Assembly: GCF_049985285.1 (NCBI RefSeq)
Contig: NZ_JBNIEU010000003.1
Location: 186,001-250,000, forward strand
Length of the DNA stretch: 64,000 bases
Direction: 5' to 3'
Source of the DNA: Aestuariirhabdus sp049985285
GTDB lineage: Bacteria > Pseudomonadota > Gammaproteobacteria > Pseudomonadales > Aestuariirhabdaceae
Both the position numbers and the translations under genes were made by a program. The notes under the pieces were generated by a model. It was given only the letters and a program-made list of their open reading frames with translations, did no database searches and was not told the DNA's origin. The stretch's first letter is position 1; every line of letters starts with the position of its first letter. Of the stretch, positions 54,775 through 64,000 are shown piece by piece.

Positions 54775-55794
54775 ATGTATCTGGTACGCAGTGGTGCCCT
54801 GCAGGGGTTCGAAGCGCTGGTGGCCCGATTCGGAGCCAATCCCGCGGCGTTGCTGGCAGAGCAGGGGCTAAGCAGTGCACTGTTGCGCCAGCCCGACGCC
54901 TACCTCGCCTATCCACGGGTTGCCGAGCTCATGGAGCGCGCCGCAGAAAGTTGTGACTACCCCTGGTTTGGTTTTGAGTTGTCACGCCTGCAGCGTCACT
55001 CTGTGCTGGGAGAGTTGGTACTGCGTGCCGCCCAGGAACCCACCCGGGCAGCGGCCATCGAGGTGATGCTGCGCCACGTGCACCTGCACGCCAGCGGCAT
55101 CAGCACCCTTCAACGCAGCTCACCCGGCAGCAGCGCTCGCCAACAGGTAGCGATTGCGTTTGAGTTCAAAAGTCCACGGGGCACCTTGCAGTTGATGCAG
55201 CTGAGCCTGGGAGTGCTCCATCGTAGCCTGATGGACCTGTGTGGGGGCCAAAATGACGACTACGAGGTTTGGGTCACCCAGCCCGTTGGGATGGATGGGC
55301 GCCATGGTGAACAGCCCTTCGGCCACCCGCCAGTTCTGTTTTCCAAAGAGGTGAATGCGGTGGAGTTTCCAGCGGCCTGGATGGAGGCCGCGCCCCTGCG
55401 CGACGAGGAGCATCTGAGCCAGCACCTGCAGCGCCAACTGGATTACCTGGAGTCGGTTTATCCCAACGACCTGTTGTTACAACTGCGCTACTCCATCAGC
55501 AATCTGCTACCCAGTGGTGAGTGTTCACTGGATCGCTGCGCCGCCGCACTCGGGCTGCATCCGCGTCTATTGCAAAAGCGTTTGCAGCGGCAGGGCCTGA
55601 GTTTTGGTCAGGTGTTGCGTGAATCACGCGAGCAGATCGCCCTGCAACACTTGCAAAACTCATCGATCAGCCTCACCGACCTTGCCCTCAACCTTGGGTT
55701 CGCAGAGCTGTCGGTGTTCAGTCGCAGTTTCAAACGCTGGCAGGGGGTATCTCCCCAGGGTTGGCGTAAGCGCTGGAGGGAGGGACGGGGGTAG
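54775..55794 (+). CDS. AraC family regulator with Arabinose_bd-type sensor domain
   Basis: 339 residues from ATG 54775, preceded by GGAGGAGAG; an upstream ATG at 54721 is less likely. An N-terminal sensor region (about 20-190) with the AraC_binding_2/OruR-like pattern is followed by two helix-turn-helix motifs: CAAALGLHPRLLQKRLQRQG and LTDLALNLGFAELSVFSRSF. The order fits AraC/XylS activators. It is divergent from the GMC/ThDP unit and probably controls it. Confidence 0.85.
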   Translation: MYLVRSGALQGFEALVARFGANPAALLAEQGLSSALLRQPDAYLAYPRVAELMERAAESCDYPWFGFELSRLQRHSVLGELVLRAAQEPTRAAAIEVMLRHVHLHASGISTLQRSSPGSSARQQVAIAFEFKSPRGTLQLMQLSLGVLHRSLMDLCGGQNDDYEVWVTQPVGMDGRHGEQPFGHPPVLFSKEVNAVEFPAAWMEAAPLRDEEHLSQHLQRQLDYLESVYPNDLLLQLRYSISNLLPSGECSLDRCAAALGLHPRLLQKRLQRQGLSFGQVLRESREQIALQHLQNSSISLTDLALNLGFAELSVFSRSFKRWQGVSPQGWRKRWREGRG

Positions 55795-55819
55795 GGTTGC
55801 TTGGGGTGGGTTCACTGCG

Positions 55820-56260
55820 CAATGGGTCAATGAGCAGGGCGCCTCGAGGGGCCCCCCTCTGAACCGACAAGGCGCTGTTCTCGGTATCGATTAAGGCCCG
55901 AAGGGGCGAGACAGGGATGTCGAGCCGTTCCGTGCGGGCAGGAGGCCCGCTGGGAACGCCCGATACCGAAAGCTGCGGCGCAGTGCAGCCGAAGGCCGGT
56001 GAAGTGGGGGCGCGCTTTCTTTGCTTCCGTTTCTTTGCCGCGTGCAAAGCAATGAAGTCGCCCGACGGGGCGAGTCCCGTCAACCTTCTTTGCGACGCAA
56101 AGCCCAACGCGGCGTAGCCGCTCCCTCCAAGCAAGCACAGAGCTGTCGGGCTAAAGCCCGACCCACCGGTCAGTACCTGACCATTGGATGCCCGCCTACG
56201 GGTGTATGACGACAGGGGGCGGCGCAGCGCAACGATGCTCTGCGTGGGGACCCATAGCGT
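55820..56260. repeat. Island of degenerate palindromic intergenic repeats (A)
   Basis: Part of a 680-base gene-free stretch. It contains GTCGGGCTAAAGCCCGAC (56145-56162, perfect 7-bp inverted repeat), a CCCGACGGGGCGAGTCCCGTC element (about 56061-56081), a TTTCTTTGC/GCAAAG stretch (about 56019-56100) and ATGCCCGCCTACGGGTGTATGAC (about 56188-56210), a variant of widespread NCCCGCxxGCGGGN elements. All frames look like known spurious repeat translations. Related pieces recur after the pseudouridine synthase gene. Confidence 0.7.
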
Positions 56261-56475
56261 CCCAGCGTTGATGCCTCTATTTTTTCGCCCTATTGGCGCG
56301 AAAACGATGGAATTCAAGCGGGTTAAGTGGCACTTTAGCGACGTCCAGCCCAAGTCCGTTGTCGATGACGGCGTATTTCCTCCGGTACTGTGCAAACGCT
56401 TAGGATCAGACGACCCCAGTGTTGCAGGGCACCCCTACTTTTGCGCGCAAACACACCCCTCAAAAGGCGATCCCC

Positions 56476-57327
56476 ATGTCAGATAAATATACGGCTAACG
56501 CGAGCTCGGAGCTGATGCCGTTCCTCATTGCCAAACTACAGGGGTGGTCGCGTAGCACCATCAAACAGCGCCTGAAAACGGGCTGCGTGACCGTGAACGA
56601 CCAGCAGGTGACCCGCCATGATCATGGGCTGGTAGAGGGTGACCGGGTGAATGTCGCGGCGTCCTCCCAGGGCATTAGTGCGACACGACCCAAACTCGAT
56701 ATTCTCTATGAGGACAGGGACCTGATCGCCATCAACAAGCCCGCCGGATTGTTGTCGGTGGCGTCCCCCAAGGACAAGGCGCAGCACGCGTTGGGAATAT
56801 TGCGTGATCAGCTATCGCGCCGCTCCAAACCGGTAAAACTGTGGCCGGTACACCGTATCGATCGTGACACCTCGGGTGTGTTGCTGTTTGCTACCTCCCG
56901 CGAGATGCGCGAGGCAGTAATGAAGGGTTGGGAGTCTGCGGAGAAAACCTACCTGGCGATCGTCGAAGGGTGCCCAAAACCTGCGGGAGGCACCATCAAC
57001 CAACCCCTGCGCCTGGATCCGGTGATCTATCAGATGCACGTCGGAGAGCATCCGGAAGCGAAACGCGCCATTACCCATTTCACGACCGAACGCAGCGAGG
57101 GTAAGCGAAGCCTGTTACGGGTAGAGCTGGAAACCGGCCGCCAGCATCAAATACGCGCCCACCTCGCATGGCTCGGGTACCCGGTCGTGGGTGACCAACG
57201 CTACGGAACGGAAGGCGGGCGCATGGGACTGCACGCGTTGCGGCTGAGTATCACAAAACCGGGTGCATCCAAACCATTGGTGTTTGAAACCCAGCCACCA
57301 GAGGATTTCCTGGCGCTATTGAAGTAG
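56476..57327 (+). CDS. RluA-family pseudouridine synthase
   Basis: 283 residues from ATG 56476; the longer frame runs back into repeat sequence. An N-terminal S4 RNA-binding domain (MPFLIAKLQGWSRSTIKQRL, about 13-70) precedes the catalytic domain, with the aspartate in HRIDRDTSGVLLFA (about 135) and ETGRQHQIRAHLAWLGYPV. It isomerises uridines in rRNA or tRNA; the target is not evident. Repeat islands lie on both sides, so it may have been inserted or shuffled as a unit. Confidence 0.87.
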   Translation: MSDKYTANASSELMPFLIAKLQGWSRSTIKQRLKTGCVTVNDQQVTRHDHGLVEGDRVNVAASSQGISATRPKLDILYEDRDLIAINKPAGLLSVASPKDKAQHALGILRDQLSRRSKPVKLWPVHRIDRDTSGVLLFATSREMREAVMKGWESAEKTYLAIVEGCPKPAGGTINQPLRLDPVIYQMHVGEHPEAKRAITHFTTERSEGKRSLLRVELETGRQHQIRAHLAWLGYPVVGDQRYGTEGGRMGLHALRLSITKPGASKPLVFETQPPEDFLALLK

Positions 57328-57344
57328 GTGTTTTGGCGGTGTCC

Positions 57345-57640
57345 TCCTCTTAGCCGGCATCCGGGGGGCGAAACCCGCCAATCCATTTGCAAGGCAAAGC
57401 CCCACACCGGCGCAGCGGCTTCCGAACCTGAAGCTATTGGGTACCCGCCTGCGCGGGTACGACAGACAGATATTTTAGAGAGTGGTTTCTATCTAACAGC
57501 CTACGCGGGTGCGACAGGAGGGTTTGCGTTGCGTTAATTCGCAGTTCGCTGCAAAGCCAACCCGCAGCGCTGTGCTTGCCTGTGCCAGCAATTTTCCGGT
57601 GTTGGGCTGAATCCCGACCCACAGCGTGCCCCCTAAGCCG
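57345..57640. repeat. Island of degenerate palindromic intergenic repeats (B)
   Basis: Contains GTACCCGCCTGCGCGGGTAC (57441-57460, 8-bp perfect inverted repeat) and GTTGGGCTGAATCCCGAC (57601-57618), a degenerate copy of the 56145 element. Two further GCAAAGCC-type blocks match those of island A. On the minus strand the first element reads VVPAQAGTQ, the hallmark peptide of this repeat class. No gene in 57328-57757. Confidence 0.7.
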
Positions 57641-57662
57641 TCCCGCGGGGCGAGCCCGGCTG

Positions 57663-57730
57663 AAAAAAAATCGATCCCCCAAAAACCAACAAACCCCGAC
57701 CCAAAGGTCGGGGTTTGTTGGTTTTTGGGG
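57663..57730 (-). terminator. 25-bp perfect hairpin terminator of amtB
   Basis: Arms at 57677-57701 and 57706-57730 are exact reverse complements around a CAAA loop. On the minus strand an eight-T run follows after five bases (57663-57670 on the plus strand are A), so it terminates amtB 28 bases after its stop. Confidence 0.88.
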
Positions 57731-57757
57731 CGGGTTCTGAACCCCTGAGCGCTGCGA

Positions 57758-59065
<1,308 letters not shown>

Positions 59066-59239
59066 CTTTTTCTCCTAAGGCACTTTTGAGGCGCTTCCAT
59101 GGCTCTTTAGGTTATAGGGGGCGAACCATCAGTGTTCGACCCATGCCGGAACGGGCAGTATGAGTATGGTTATGTCGTCATCGCGCGGTGCGACGCGTCC
59201 GGTTCCGGTGATCTGTGGCGTAGCCCTGAGACTATGTTA

Positions 59240-59578
59240 TTACAGAGCCTCCGGGCCGGATTCGCCGGTACGGATGCGGATTACCTGCTCCAGCGCGCTG
59301 ACAAAGATCTTGCCGTCGCCGATCTTTCCGGTACAGGCAGAGGACTGGATCGCCTCAATCGCTTGCTCCAGTACATCTTCGTCGACAGCGATCTGTAGCT
59401 TGACCTTGGGCAGGAAGTCGACAACGTACTCGGCTCCCCGGTACAGCTCGGTGTGGCCCTTTTGACGGCCAAACCCCTTGACCTCCTCGATGGTCATGCC
59501 CTTAATGCCGATATCGGACAGGGCGGCGCGAACATCGTCAAGCTTGAACGGCTTGATCACGGCGGTAATCATTTTCAT
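59240..59578 (-). CDS. glnK: Nitrogen regulatory PII protein GlnK
   Basis: 112 residues from ATG 59578, the family start MKMITAVIKPFKLDDVR; the longer frame is not conserved. The T-loop GRQKGHTELYRGAEYVVDFL carries the uridylylated tyrosine (Y51 position). The B-loop TGKIGDGKIFV and C-terminal IRTGESGPEAL are intact. It senses 2-oxoglutarate and ATP/ADP and blocks AmtB. The amtB neighbour supports glnK rather than glnB. Two NtrC-like sites lie upstream. Confidence 0.95.
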   Translation of the reverse strand: MKMITAVIKPFKLDDVRAALSDIGIKGMTIEEVKGFGRQKGHTELYRGAEYVVDFLPKVKLQIAVDEDVLEQAIEAIQSSACTGKIGDGKIFVSALEQVIRIRTGESGPEAL

Positions 59579-59622
59579 CTGCTGGTTCCCCCAATGGTCT
59601 TCAGTGTCTTTTTCAGCGAAAT

Positions 59623-59639
59623 TGCACTCAAATGGTGCT
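59623..59639 (-). promoter_or_regulatory. NtrC-like palindrome 1 upstream of glnK
   Basis: TGCACTCAAATGGTGCT on the plus strand, against the consensus TGCACC-N5-GGTGCA. The half-sites TGCAC and GGTGC are intact. Its first base lies 45 bases from the glnK start. Confidence 0.55.
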
Positions 59640-59642
59640 AAA

Positions 59643-59659
59643 TGCACTGATGTGGTGCG
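59643..59659 (-). promoter_or_regulatory. NtrC-like palindrome 2 upstream of glnK
   Basis: TGCACTGATGTGGTGCG, the same arrangement shifted by exactly 20 bases (two helical turns). Two more GGTGC half-sites follow at about 11-base steps (59665, 59676). Confidence 0.55.
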
Positions 59660-59804
59660 GTTTTGGTGCGTTTTCGGTGCATTCTGCGCACGCTGCGCGA
59701 ACACCGGCTATTCTGGCGCTAGCGACTAAAAAACTCAACCAGCAGTGCTGGGCAAGGCGGGGCAGGCGGGGGATAATGCCCCTTTTTTGAGCCTTGTGAT
59801 TCCC

Positions 59805-60545
59805 ATGTATCAACTGTTGCACCAACACCCGGATTTTCTGTTGATCGACAAGCGTGCCGGTATCAGCGTGCACCGTGATGACGGTCCCGAGGGGTTGGTG
59901 GCACGTATCGCTCGTGAGCAGGGAGAGCAGAAGCTTTATCTGGTGCACCGTCTCGATCGCATCACATCAGGCTTGCTGCTGCTGGCACGCAACCACGAGG
60001 CGGCTGCCGGGCTGGCCGCGCTGTTTCGTGAACACCGCATTGAAAAATTCTACCTCGCCCTGTCGGCGCGCAAGCCGACCCGCAAGCAGGGGTTGGTTAG
60101 TGGCGATATGAGCCGTGCCCGCCGAGGCAGCTGGAAACTGGATAAAACCCGCGCTAACCCGGCTATCACCCAGTTTTTCAGCGCTTCGGTTGGAGAGAAG
60201 CGTCGCCTGTTCTTATTGAAACCCGCTACCGGCAAGACCCACCAGATCCGGGTGGCGATGAAAAGCCTCGGGGCCCCGGTGTTAGGCGACGGGCGCTACG
60301 CCGATCGAGCCGAGGCCGACGGTAGTGATCGGGGTTACCTTCATGCCTATGCACTGCGATTTGAATGGCAGGGGGAGTCATTGAGCTTTGTACTACCGCC
60401 TGCGTTGGGGGCAGAGTTTCAGCAGCCCGGGTGCCGTGAGCAGATCGCGCAGTGGTCGGCTCCCTGGGAGCTATCATGGCCCAGGATTTCCCCCCGGGCA
60501 GAGAAGGCTACAAAAAGCGCCGGCCACCAAAATCGGGGTGAGTAG
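59805..60545 (+). CDS. RluA-family pseudouridine synthase (no S4 domain)
   Basis: 246 residues from ATG 59805; the longer frame is not conserved. It starts YQLLHQHPDFLLIDKRAGIS and carries the catalytic aspartate in YLVHRLDRITSGLLLLARN (about 55), followed by LLKPATGKTHQIRVAMKSLG. It resembles the TIGR01621 group of small RluA-like proteins without an S4 domain. RNA target unknown. Divergent from glnK. Confidence 0.87.
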   Translation: MYQLLHQHPDFLLIDKRAGISVHRDDGPEGLVARIAREQGEQKLYLVHRLDRITSGLLLLARNHEAAAGLAALFREHRIEKFYLALSARKPTRKQGLVSGDMSRARRGSWKLDKTRANPAITQFFSASVGEKRRLFLLKPATGKTHQIRVAMKSLGAPVLGDGRYADRAEADGSDRGYLHAYALRFEWQGESLSFVLPPALGAEFQQPGCREQIAQWSAPWELSWPRISPRAEKATKSAGHQNRGE

Positions 60546-60679
60546 CAGTTTTTTTACGATATAGACGCCGAATGGCGCCGTGCAGATTGATTGTTGAGAA
60601 ATAGGCGGGTTATGCTCCCCGAGCCCCAGGCTCACAGATGGATTTCGGGGTGATAGTGAGCCGATATGTGACGATACCC

Positions 60680-61852
60680 ATGATCTCTTTACTAAAAAAT
60701 GCCAACCTCTTTGCGCCCCAGGCCCTTGGAGTTAAGGACCTGTTGGTCGCCGGTGGCAAAATAAGCGCTATCCTGGATCCATCGGAGACCACAGCCCCGG
60801 CGTTGCCAACGGGCTGGAATGTCGAGGTGGTGGATTGCGAGGGCGCCACTGCGTTACCCGGTTTTATCGATGGTCACGCCCATATTACCGGCGGCGGCGG
60901 AGAAGCAGGGTTTGCTACCCAGGTGCCACCGGTACCGCTGACGGATTTTACCGGCGTTGGAGTGACGACGGTGGTGGGTTTGTTGGGCACCGATGATACG
61001 ACTCGTGGCACCGAAAACCTGTTGGCGAGAGTGTACGGTTTGCGCGAGGAGGGGATGTCAGCGTATTGCTGGACGGGTGGTTATCATTATCCCTTGACGA
61101 CCCTGACCGGAAGCGCCAAAACGGATATCGTCTACCTGGAACCGGTGCTTGGCATCGGTGAGTTTGCGATCAGTGACCATCGTTCGAGCCAGCCGACCTA
61201 TGAAGAGGTTGTTCGCCTGGCCAGTGAAGCACACGTCGCTGGGCTATTGACCGGAAAAGCCGGTGTTATTCATTTTCATCTGGGGGATGGCGAGCGGCGC
61301 CTGGAAATCATTGAACGGGCGATTCGTGAAACAGAGCTGCCCGCCCGGGTATTTAATCCGACCCACGTGAATCGCAACCCAGCGTTGTTCGACGATAGCT
61401 GCAAGCTACTCGACCTGGGTGGCTATATAGATATTACGGCCTTCCCCAAAGGATCGGCGGCGCCGGGACTCGAAGCGGTTGATGCGATCGCATTGGCGGT
61501 GAATCGTGGCCTGCCCCTGGACCGAATAACCCTGAGCTCGGATGGCGGCGGCTGTTTGCCCTGCTTCGATTCCCATGGCCAGCTGCAGCATATGGATTTC
61601 GGTCGCGCGGCGACGCTGCACGAAACCCTGCAAGCAGCGTTGCAAATGGGGTTGGGGATGGAGATTATTGCCCCCATGTTAAGCACTAATGTGGCGAACC
61701 TGTTAAGACTTAAGGGCAAGGGACGCATCGCCTGTGGATACGATGCGGATCTGGTGTTGTTAAATGCCAACAATGAAATTACCGATGTGATGGCCAAGGG
61801 ACACTGGCACAAACGCAATGGAATGACGGTAATACGCGGAACTTTTGAATAG
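60680..61852 (+). CDS. iadA: Isoaspartyl dipeptidase (beta-aspartyl peptidase)
   Basis: 390 residues from ATG 60680. Amidohydrolase fold: FIDGHAHITGGGGEAGF (HxH metal ligands), the region of the carboxylated lysine and YCWTGGYHYP, then HLGDGERRL, PTHVNRNPALF and the catalytic aspartate in LSSDGGGCLPCFD. IadA splits beta-Asp-X dipeptides. Here it precedes cyanophycinase by eight bases, so its likely substrate is beta-Asp-Arg released from cyanophycin. Confidence 0.93.
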   Translation: MISLLKNANLFAPQALGVKDLLVAGGKISAILDPSETTAPALPTGWNVEVVDCEGATALPGFIDGHAHITGGGGEAGFATQVPPVPLTDFTGVGVTTVVGLLGTDDTTRGTENLLARVYGLREEGMSAYCWTGGYHYPLTTLTGSAKTDIVYLEPVLGIGEFAISDHRSSQPTYEEVVRLASEAHVAGLLTGKAGVIHFHLGDGERRLEIIERAIRETELPARVFNPTHVNRNPALFDDSCKLLDLGGYIDITAFPKGSAAPGLEAVDAIALAVNRGLPLDRITLSSDGGGCLPCFDSHGQLQHMDFGRAATLHETLQAALQMGLGMEIIAPMLSTNVANLLRLKGKGRIACGYDADLVLLNANNEITDVMAKGHWHKRNGMTVIRGTFE

Positions 61853-61860
61853 AGGTAGTT

Positions 61861-62682
61861 ATGTGTCCAGCGAAAGTAGATGAGGGCCAGCAACGGGGCT
61901 TTGTCATTCCCATCGGCGGAGGGGAAGAGCGTATCAATGACCCGGTGGTTTTGCAGCGCTTTGTCGAGCTCTGTGGCGGAGACGCCGCTCGTATCGCCAT
62001 CATCCCAACGGCATCCATGCTCGAGGAAACCGGCCCCAATTACGAGGCGGTCTTCGCGGAGCTGGGAGTAGAGAGTGCCGTGTCCCTGCCCATTCGCACC
62101 CGTGAAGATGCTGCGTTGCCCGAATATCTGGAGGCATTAGCCAGCGCGACCGGTATTTTTATGACCGGAGGCAATCAGCTGCGTCTCTCGACCATTTTGG
62201 GGGGCACAGCGGTTGCCCAAAGTATTCGGAGACTCAACGCCGTTGGCGTTCATGTCGCGGGTACCTCCGCCGGGGCGGCCATTATGCCCGAGCATATGAT
62301 CGCCGGAGGTCCCTCGGGAGCACTGCCCAATGAGCAGGGGGTTACCTTTGCGCCGGGGATGGGGTTGATCAATAAGGTAATACTGGATCAGCATTTCAGC
62401 CAGCGTAACCGGTTGGGCAGGTTATTGACGGCGGTCTCCTATAACCCATTCGCATCAGGCCTTGGCATTTGCGAGGACACGGCGGCCTTTATTGGCCCGG
62501 ATGACGTATTGGAGGTCGTGGGCAGTGGCAGCATTACTGTCGTGGACCCCTCCGAGCTGGAGCACAGCTCGATGGCCGAAGCGAGCTCCAATGATTCGAT
62601 CACCCTGATCGGTTTAAAGCTGCACATGCTCAGTCGTGGCGCCAAGTATTGCCTTGCAACCCGCCAGGCGACACCCGCCTAA
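61861..62682 (+). CDS. cphB: Cyanophycinase
   Basis: 273 residues. Serine peptidase of the S51 family: GFVIPIGGGEERI opening, GIFMTGGNQLRLSTILGGT, the nucleophile elbow VAGTSAGAAIMPEHMI (serine about 139), and DQHFSQRNRLGRLL with the catalytic histidine region. It cuts cyanophycin (multi-L-arginyl-poly-L-aspartate) into beta-Asp-Arg dipeptides. There is no signal peptide, so it acts on intracellular granules. Terminator downstream; cphA follows. Confidence 0.95.
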   Translation: MCPAKVDEGQQRGFVIPIGGGEERINDPVVLQRFVELCGGDAARIAIIPTASMLEETGPNYEAVFAELGVESAVSLPIRTREDAALPEYLEALASATGIFMTGGNQLRLSTILGGTAVAQSIRRLNAVGVHVAGTSAGAAIMPEHMIAGGPSGALPNEQGVTFAPGMGLINKVILDQHFSQRNRLGRLLTAVSYNPFASGLGICEDTAAFIGPDDVLEVVGSGSITVVDPSELEHSSMAEASSNDSITLIGLKLHMLSRGAKYCLATRQATPA

Positions 62683-62686
62683 ACCT

Positions 62687-62715
62687 ATCTGTCTCAGACT
62701 CATCTGTCTCAGACC
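62687..62715 (+). repeat. Short tandem direct repeat after cphB
   Basis: ATCTGTCTCAGAC at 62687-62699 and again at 62702-62714, period 15 bases, two copies just downstream of the cphB stop. Significance unknown. Confidence 0.6.
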
Positions 62716-62752
62716 TTGCGGCTCGGTAGTGACTATCGGGCCGCAATTTTTT
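62716..62752 (+). terminator. Intrinsic terminator after cphB
   Basis: TTGCGGCTCGGTAG pairs with CTATCGGGCCGCAA around a TGA loop (two G-U-type mismatches), followed by six T residues. Confidence 0.8.
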
Positions 62753-62833
62753 CCCGCTTCGGGCTATCAGGCCGACTTGATAGGGCACCATCCAAGAAAA
62801 AAGCTCATGGTTATGGTGGCAATTTAAGCGGGT

Positions 62834-62860
62834 TTGTTATCTATTTAGTTATCATAAAAT
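62834..62860 (+). promoter_or_regulatory. Possible promoter of cphA
   Basis: TTGTTA (62834-62839), 15-base spacer, TAAAAT (62855-62860), 100 bases before the cphA ATG. The terminator after cphB makes a separate promoter necessary; the spacer is a little short. Confidence 0.35.
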
Positions 62861-62959
62861 GTTTCAAGGAAATGACCCCCCGTCTTGGGTCATGGTATCG
62901 GTGGCTGTCAGGATGCTTGAAAGCAATGGAGTGCTCTGGCCAGGAATTAGGAAGTTTCG

Positions 62960-64000
62960 ATGAAAATTATCTCCTCAAATGTGTACGTTGGACCCAATGT
63001 ATATGCTCATTTCCCGGTCATCCGCCATGTCGTTAACCTGGGTGTTTTGGAGCAGTATCCATCGGTAAAACTGGGGGCAGCGTTTATTCAGGGCCTCATT
63101 ACGGCGCTACCCGGATTGCAGGAGCACGGGTGCTCCTACGGAGAGCCGGGTGGTTTTATCCGCCGCCTAAAGGAGGATGAGGGCACCTGGATCGCCCATA
63201 TCTGGGAACACGTGACCCTTGAGCTCCAGTGCATGGCGGGCTCGGAAGTGACTTTTGGCAAGACCCGGGGCACCGGGGTGGAAGGCCAATACAACATGGT
63301 TTTTCAGTACAAGCAGCGTGATGTAGGTTTGGAGGCCGCTACGCTGGCGAGGAAACTGTTGGTGTCCTTGATGCCCGCCGACATCAGGGCGCAGGTTGAC
63401 ACCCGAGTGGAGGAATCCTTCGATTTCAGCGAAGAGCTGTCCGATTTTATCCGCTTTGCGCAGCGCAAGGAGTTTGGTCCCAGCACCCAGTCGCTGGTTA
63501 ATGCGGCGGAGGAGCGGAACATTCCCTGGCTGCGCCTGAACCAATACAGCCTGGTGCAGTTTGGACACGGTAAGTACCAGCAACGCATTCAGGCGACCAT
63601 CACCAGCCAAACCAACCACATCGCCGTGGAGATCTCCTGCGACAAGGAGGATACCCACAACCTGTTGAACGATCTCGGTTTGCCGGTACCGCAGCAGCGA
63701 ATGGTGTATTCCGAGAGTCAGGCGTGCAGCGCCGCCAGGCGTGTCGGTTATCCGGTGGTTCTGAAACCCCTCAATGCCAATCATGGTCGCGGCGTCTCGA
63801 TCAACCTCTCCAGTGACGAGGAGGTCAAAACCGCGTTCTCCCATGCCCGCGAGCATGGCACCAGCCGCGCGGTGTTGGTGGAGTCTTTCCTGACCGGACT
63901 CGACCATCGGATGTTGGTGGTGAACGGAGAGTTGGTGGCGGTTGCCAAGCGTGTGCCAGGGCATGTAATAGGTGATGGCAGCAGCACCATCTCCGAGTTG
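62960..64000 (+). CDS. cphA: Cyanophycin synthetase, N-terminal part (truncated by window end)
   Basis: The frame from ATG 62960 (AGGAAG just upstream) is open for 347 codons to the window edge. The start reads MKIISSNVYVGPNVYAHFPV; then come WIAHIWEHVTLELQCMAGSE and GTGVEGQYNMVFQY, typical of the CphA N-terminal domain. An ATP-grasp domain begins about residue 220: LGLPVPQQRMV, GYPVVLKPLNANHGRGVSINL. CphA polymerises aspartate and arginine into cyanophycin. The Mur-ligase-like C-terminal half lies beyond the window. Confidence 0.93.
   Translation, partial: MKIISSNVYVGPNVYAHFPVIRHVVNLGVLEQYPSVKLGAAFIQGLITALPGLQEHGCSYGEPGGFIRRLKEDEGTWIAHIWEHVTLELQCMAGSEVTFGKTRGTGVEGQYNMVFQYKQRDVGLEAATLARKLLVSLMPADIRAQVDTRVEESFDFSEELSDFIRFAQRKEFGPSTQSLVNAAEERNIPWLRLNQYSLVQFGHGKYQQRIQATITSQTNHIAVEISCDKEDTHNLLNDLGLPVPQQRMVYSESQACSAARRVGYPVVLKPLNANHGRGVSINLSSDEEVKTAFSHAREHGTSRAVLVESFLTGLDHRMLVVNGELVAVAKRVPGHVIGDGSSTISEL

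Noticed and set aside
55827..56395. Long minus-strand frames across the repeat island (103 and 221 codons)
   Set aside because: They translate repeat elements, have no domain features and share frames with known spurious repeat ORFs.
63167..63964. 265-codon minus-strand frame near the window end
   Set aside because: Shadow of the cyanophycin synthetase frame, which is open to the window edge and has clear ATP-grasp features.

Overview
The window is a chromosomal segment of a GC-rich gammaproteobacterium. The gene order is close to the one I remember from Pseudomonas and relatives (Pseudomonadales/Oceanospirillales/Cellvibrionales): ypjD <- -> ffh-rpsP-rimM-trmD-rplS, then xerD-dsbC-hom-thrC, recJ-prfB-lysS-TetR, and recCBD. 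I cannot name the genus. No rRNA or tRNA genes were seen, nor any CRISPR array, prophage or intact insertion sequence.

Layout. (1) 1-4760: ypjD (minus), then the ffh-rpsP-rimM-trmD-rplS translation/secretion operon, ending in a strong terminator. (2) 4841-17018: accessory block between rplS and xerD. It holds a polyprenol-type glycosylation module (TPR membrane protein, GT2, methyltransferase, GtrA), a divergent GT-C-like membrane protein, and a compact aryl-polyene-like fatty-acid cluster (ACP, acyl-AMP ligase, two hotdog dehydratases, a ketosynthase with a chain-length-factor-like partner, a GT2). That cluster lacks several usual members, including the ketoreductase. (3) 17004-31873: small lipoprotein, xerD, dsbC, a GMC oxidoreductase, hom, thrC, yaeQ, recJ, prfB with its programmed frameshift, lysS, TetR, TIGR00266 protein and two small membrane proteins. 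(4) 31854-44393: HDOD protein, acyl-CoA synthetase, ung, recC-recB-recD. (5) 44433-51308: HD-GYP protein, a small exported protein, an operon of hemerythrin + DUF2249 + polytopic membrane protein behind an FNR/DNR-type site, an aspartoacylase-like protein and an ABC-class ATPase. (6) 51348-55794: a GMC dehydrogenase and a ThDP enzyme in one minus-strand unit, divergent from an AraC-type regulator. (7) 55795-57757: two islands of degenerate palindromic repeats around an RluA-type pseudouridine synthase. (8) 57758-64000: nitrogen region with amtB and glnK (tandem NtrC-like palindromes upstream), a second pseudouridine synthase, then iadA-cphB-cphA for cyanophycin breakdown and synthesis. cphA runs off the window end.

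How they work together. Regions 1 and 3 are housekeeping. The accessory block probably makes and decorates a lipid-linked or polyene product at the envelope. The hemerythrin operon looks like a low-oxygen or nitric-oxide response unit. The last 6 kb couples ammonium sensing and uptake to a nitrogen store: CphA makes cyanophycin, CphB cuts it to beta-Asp-Arg, and IadA splits the isopeptide dipeptide.
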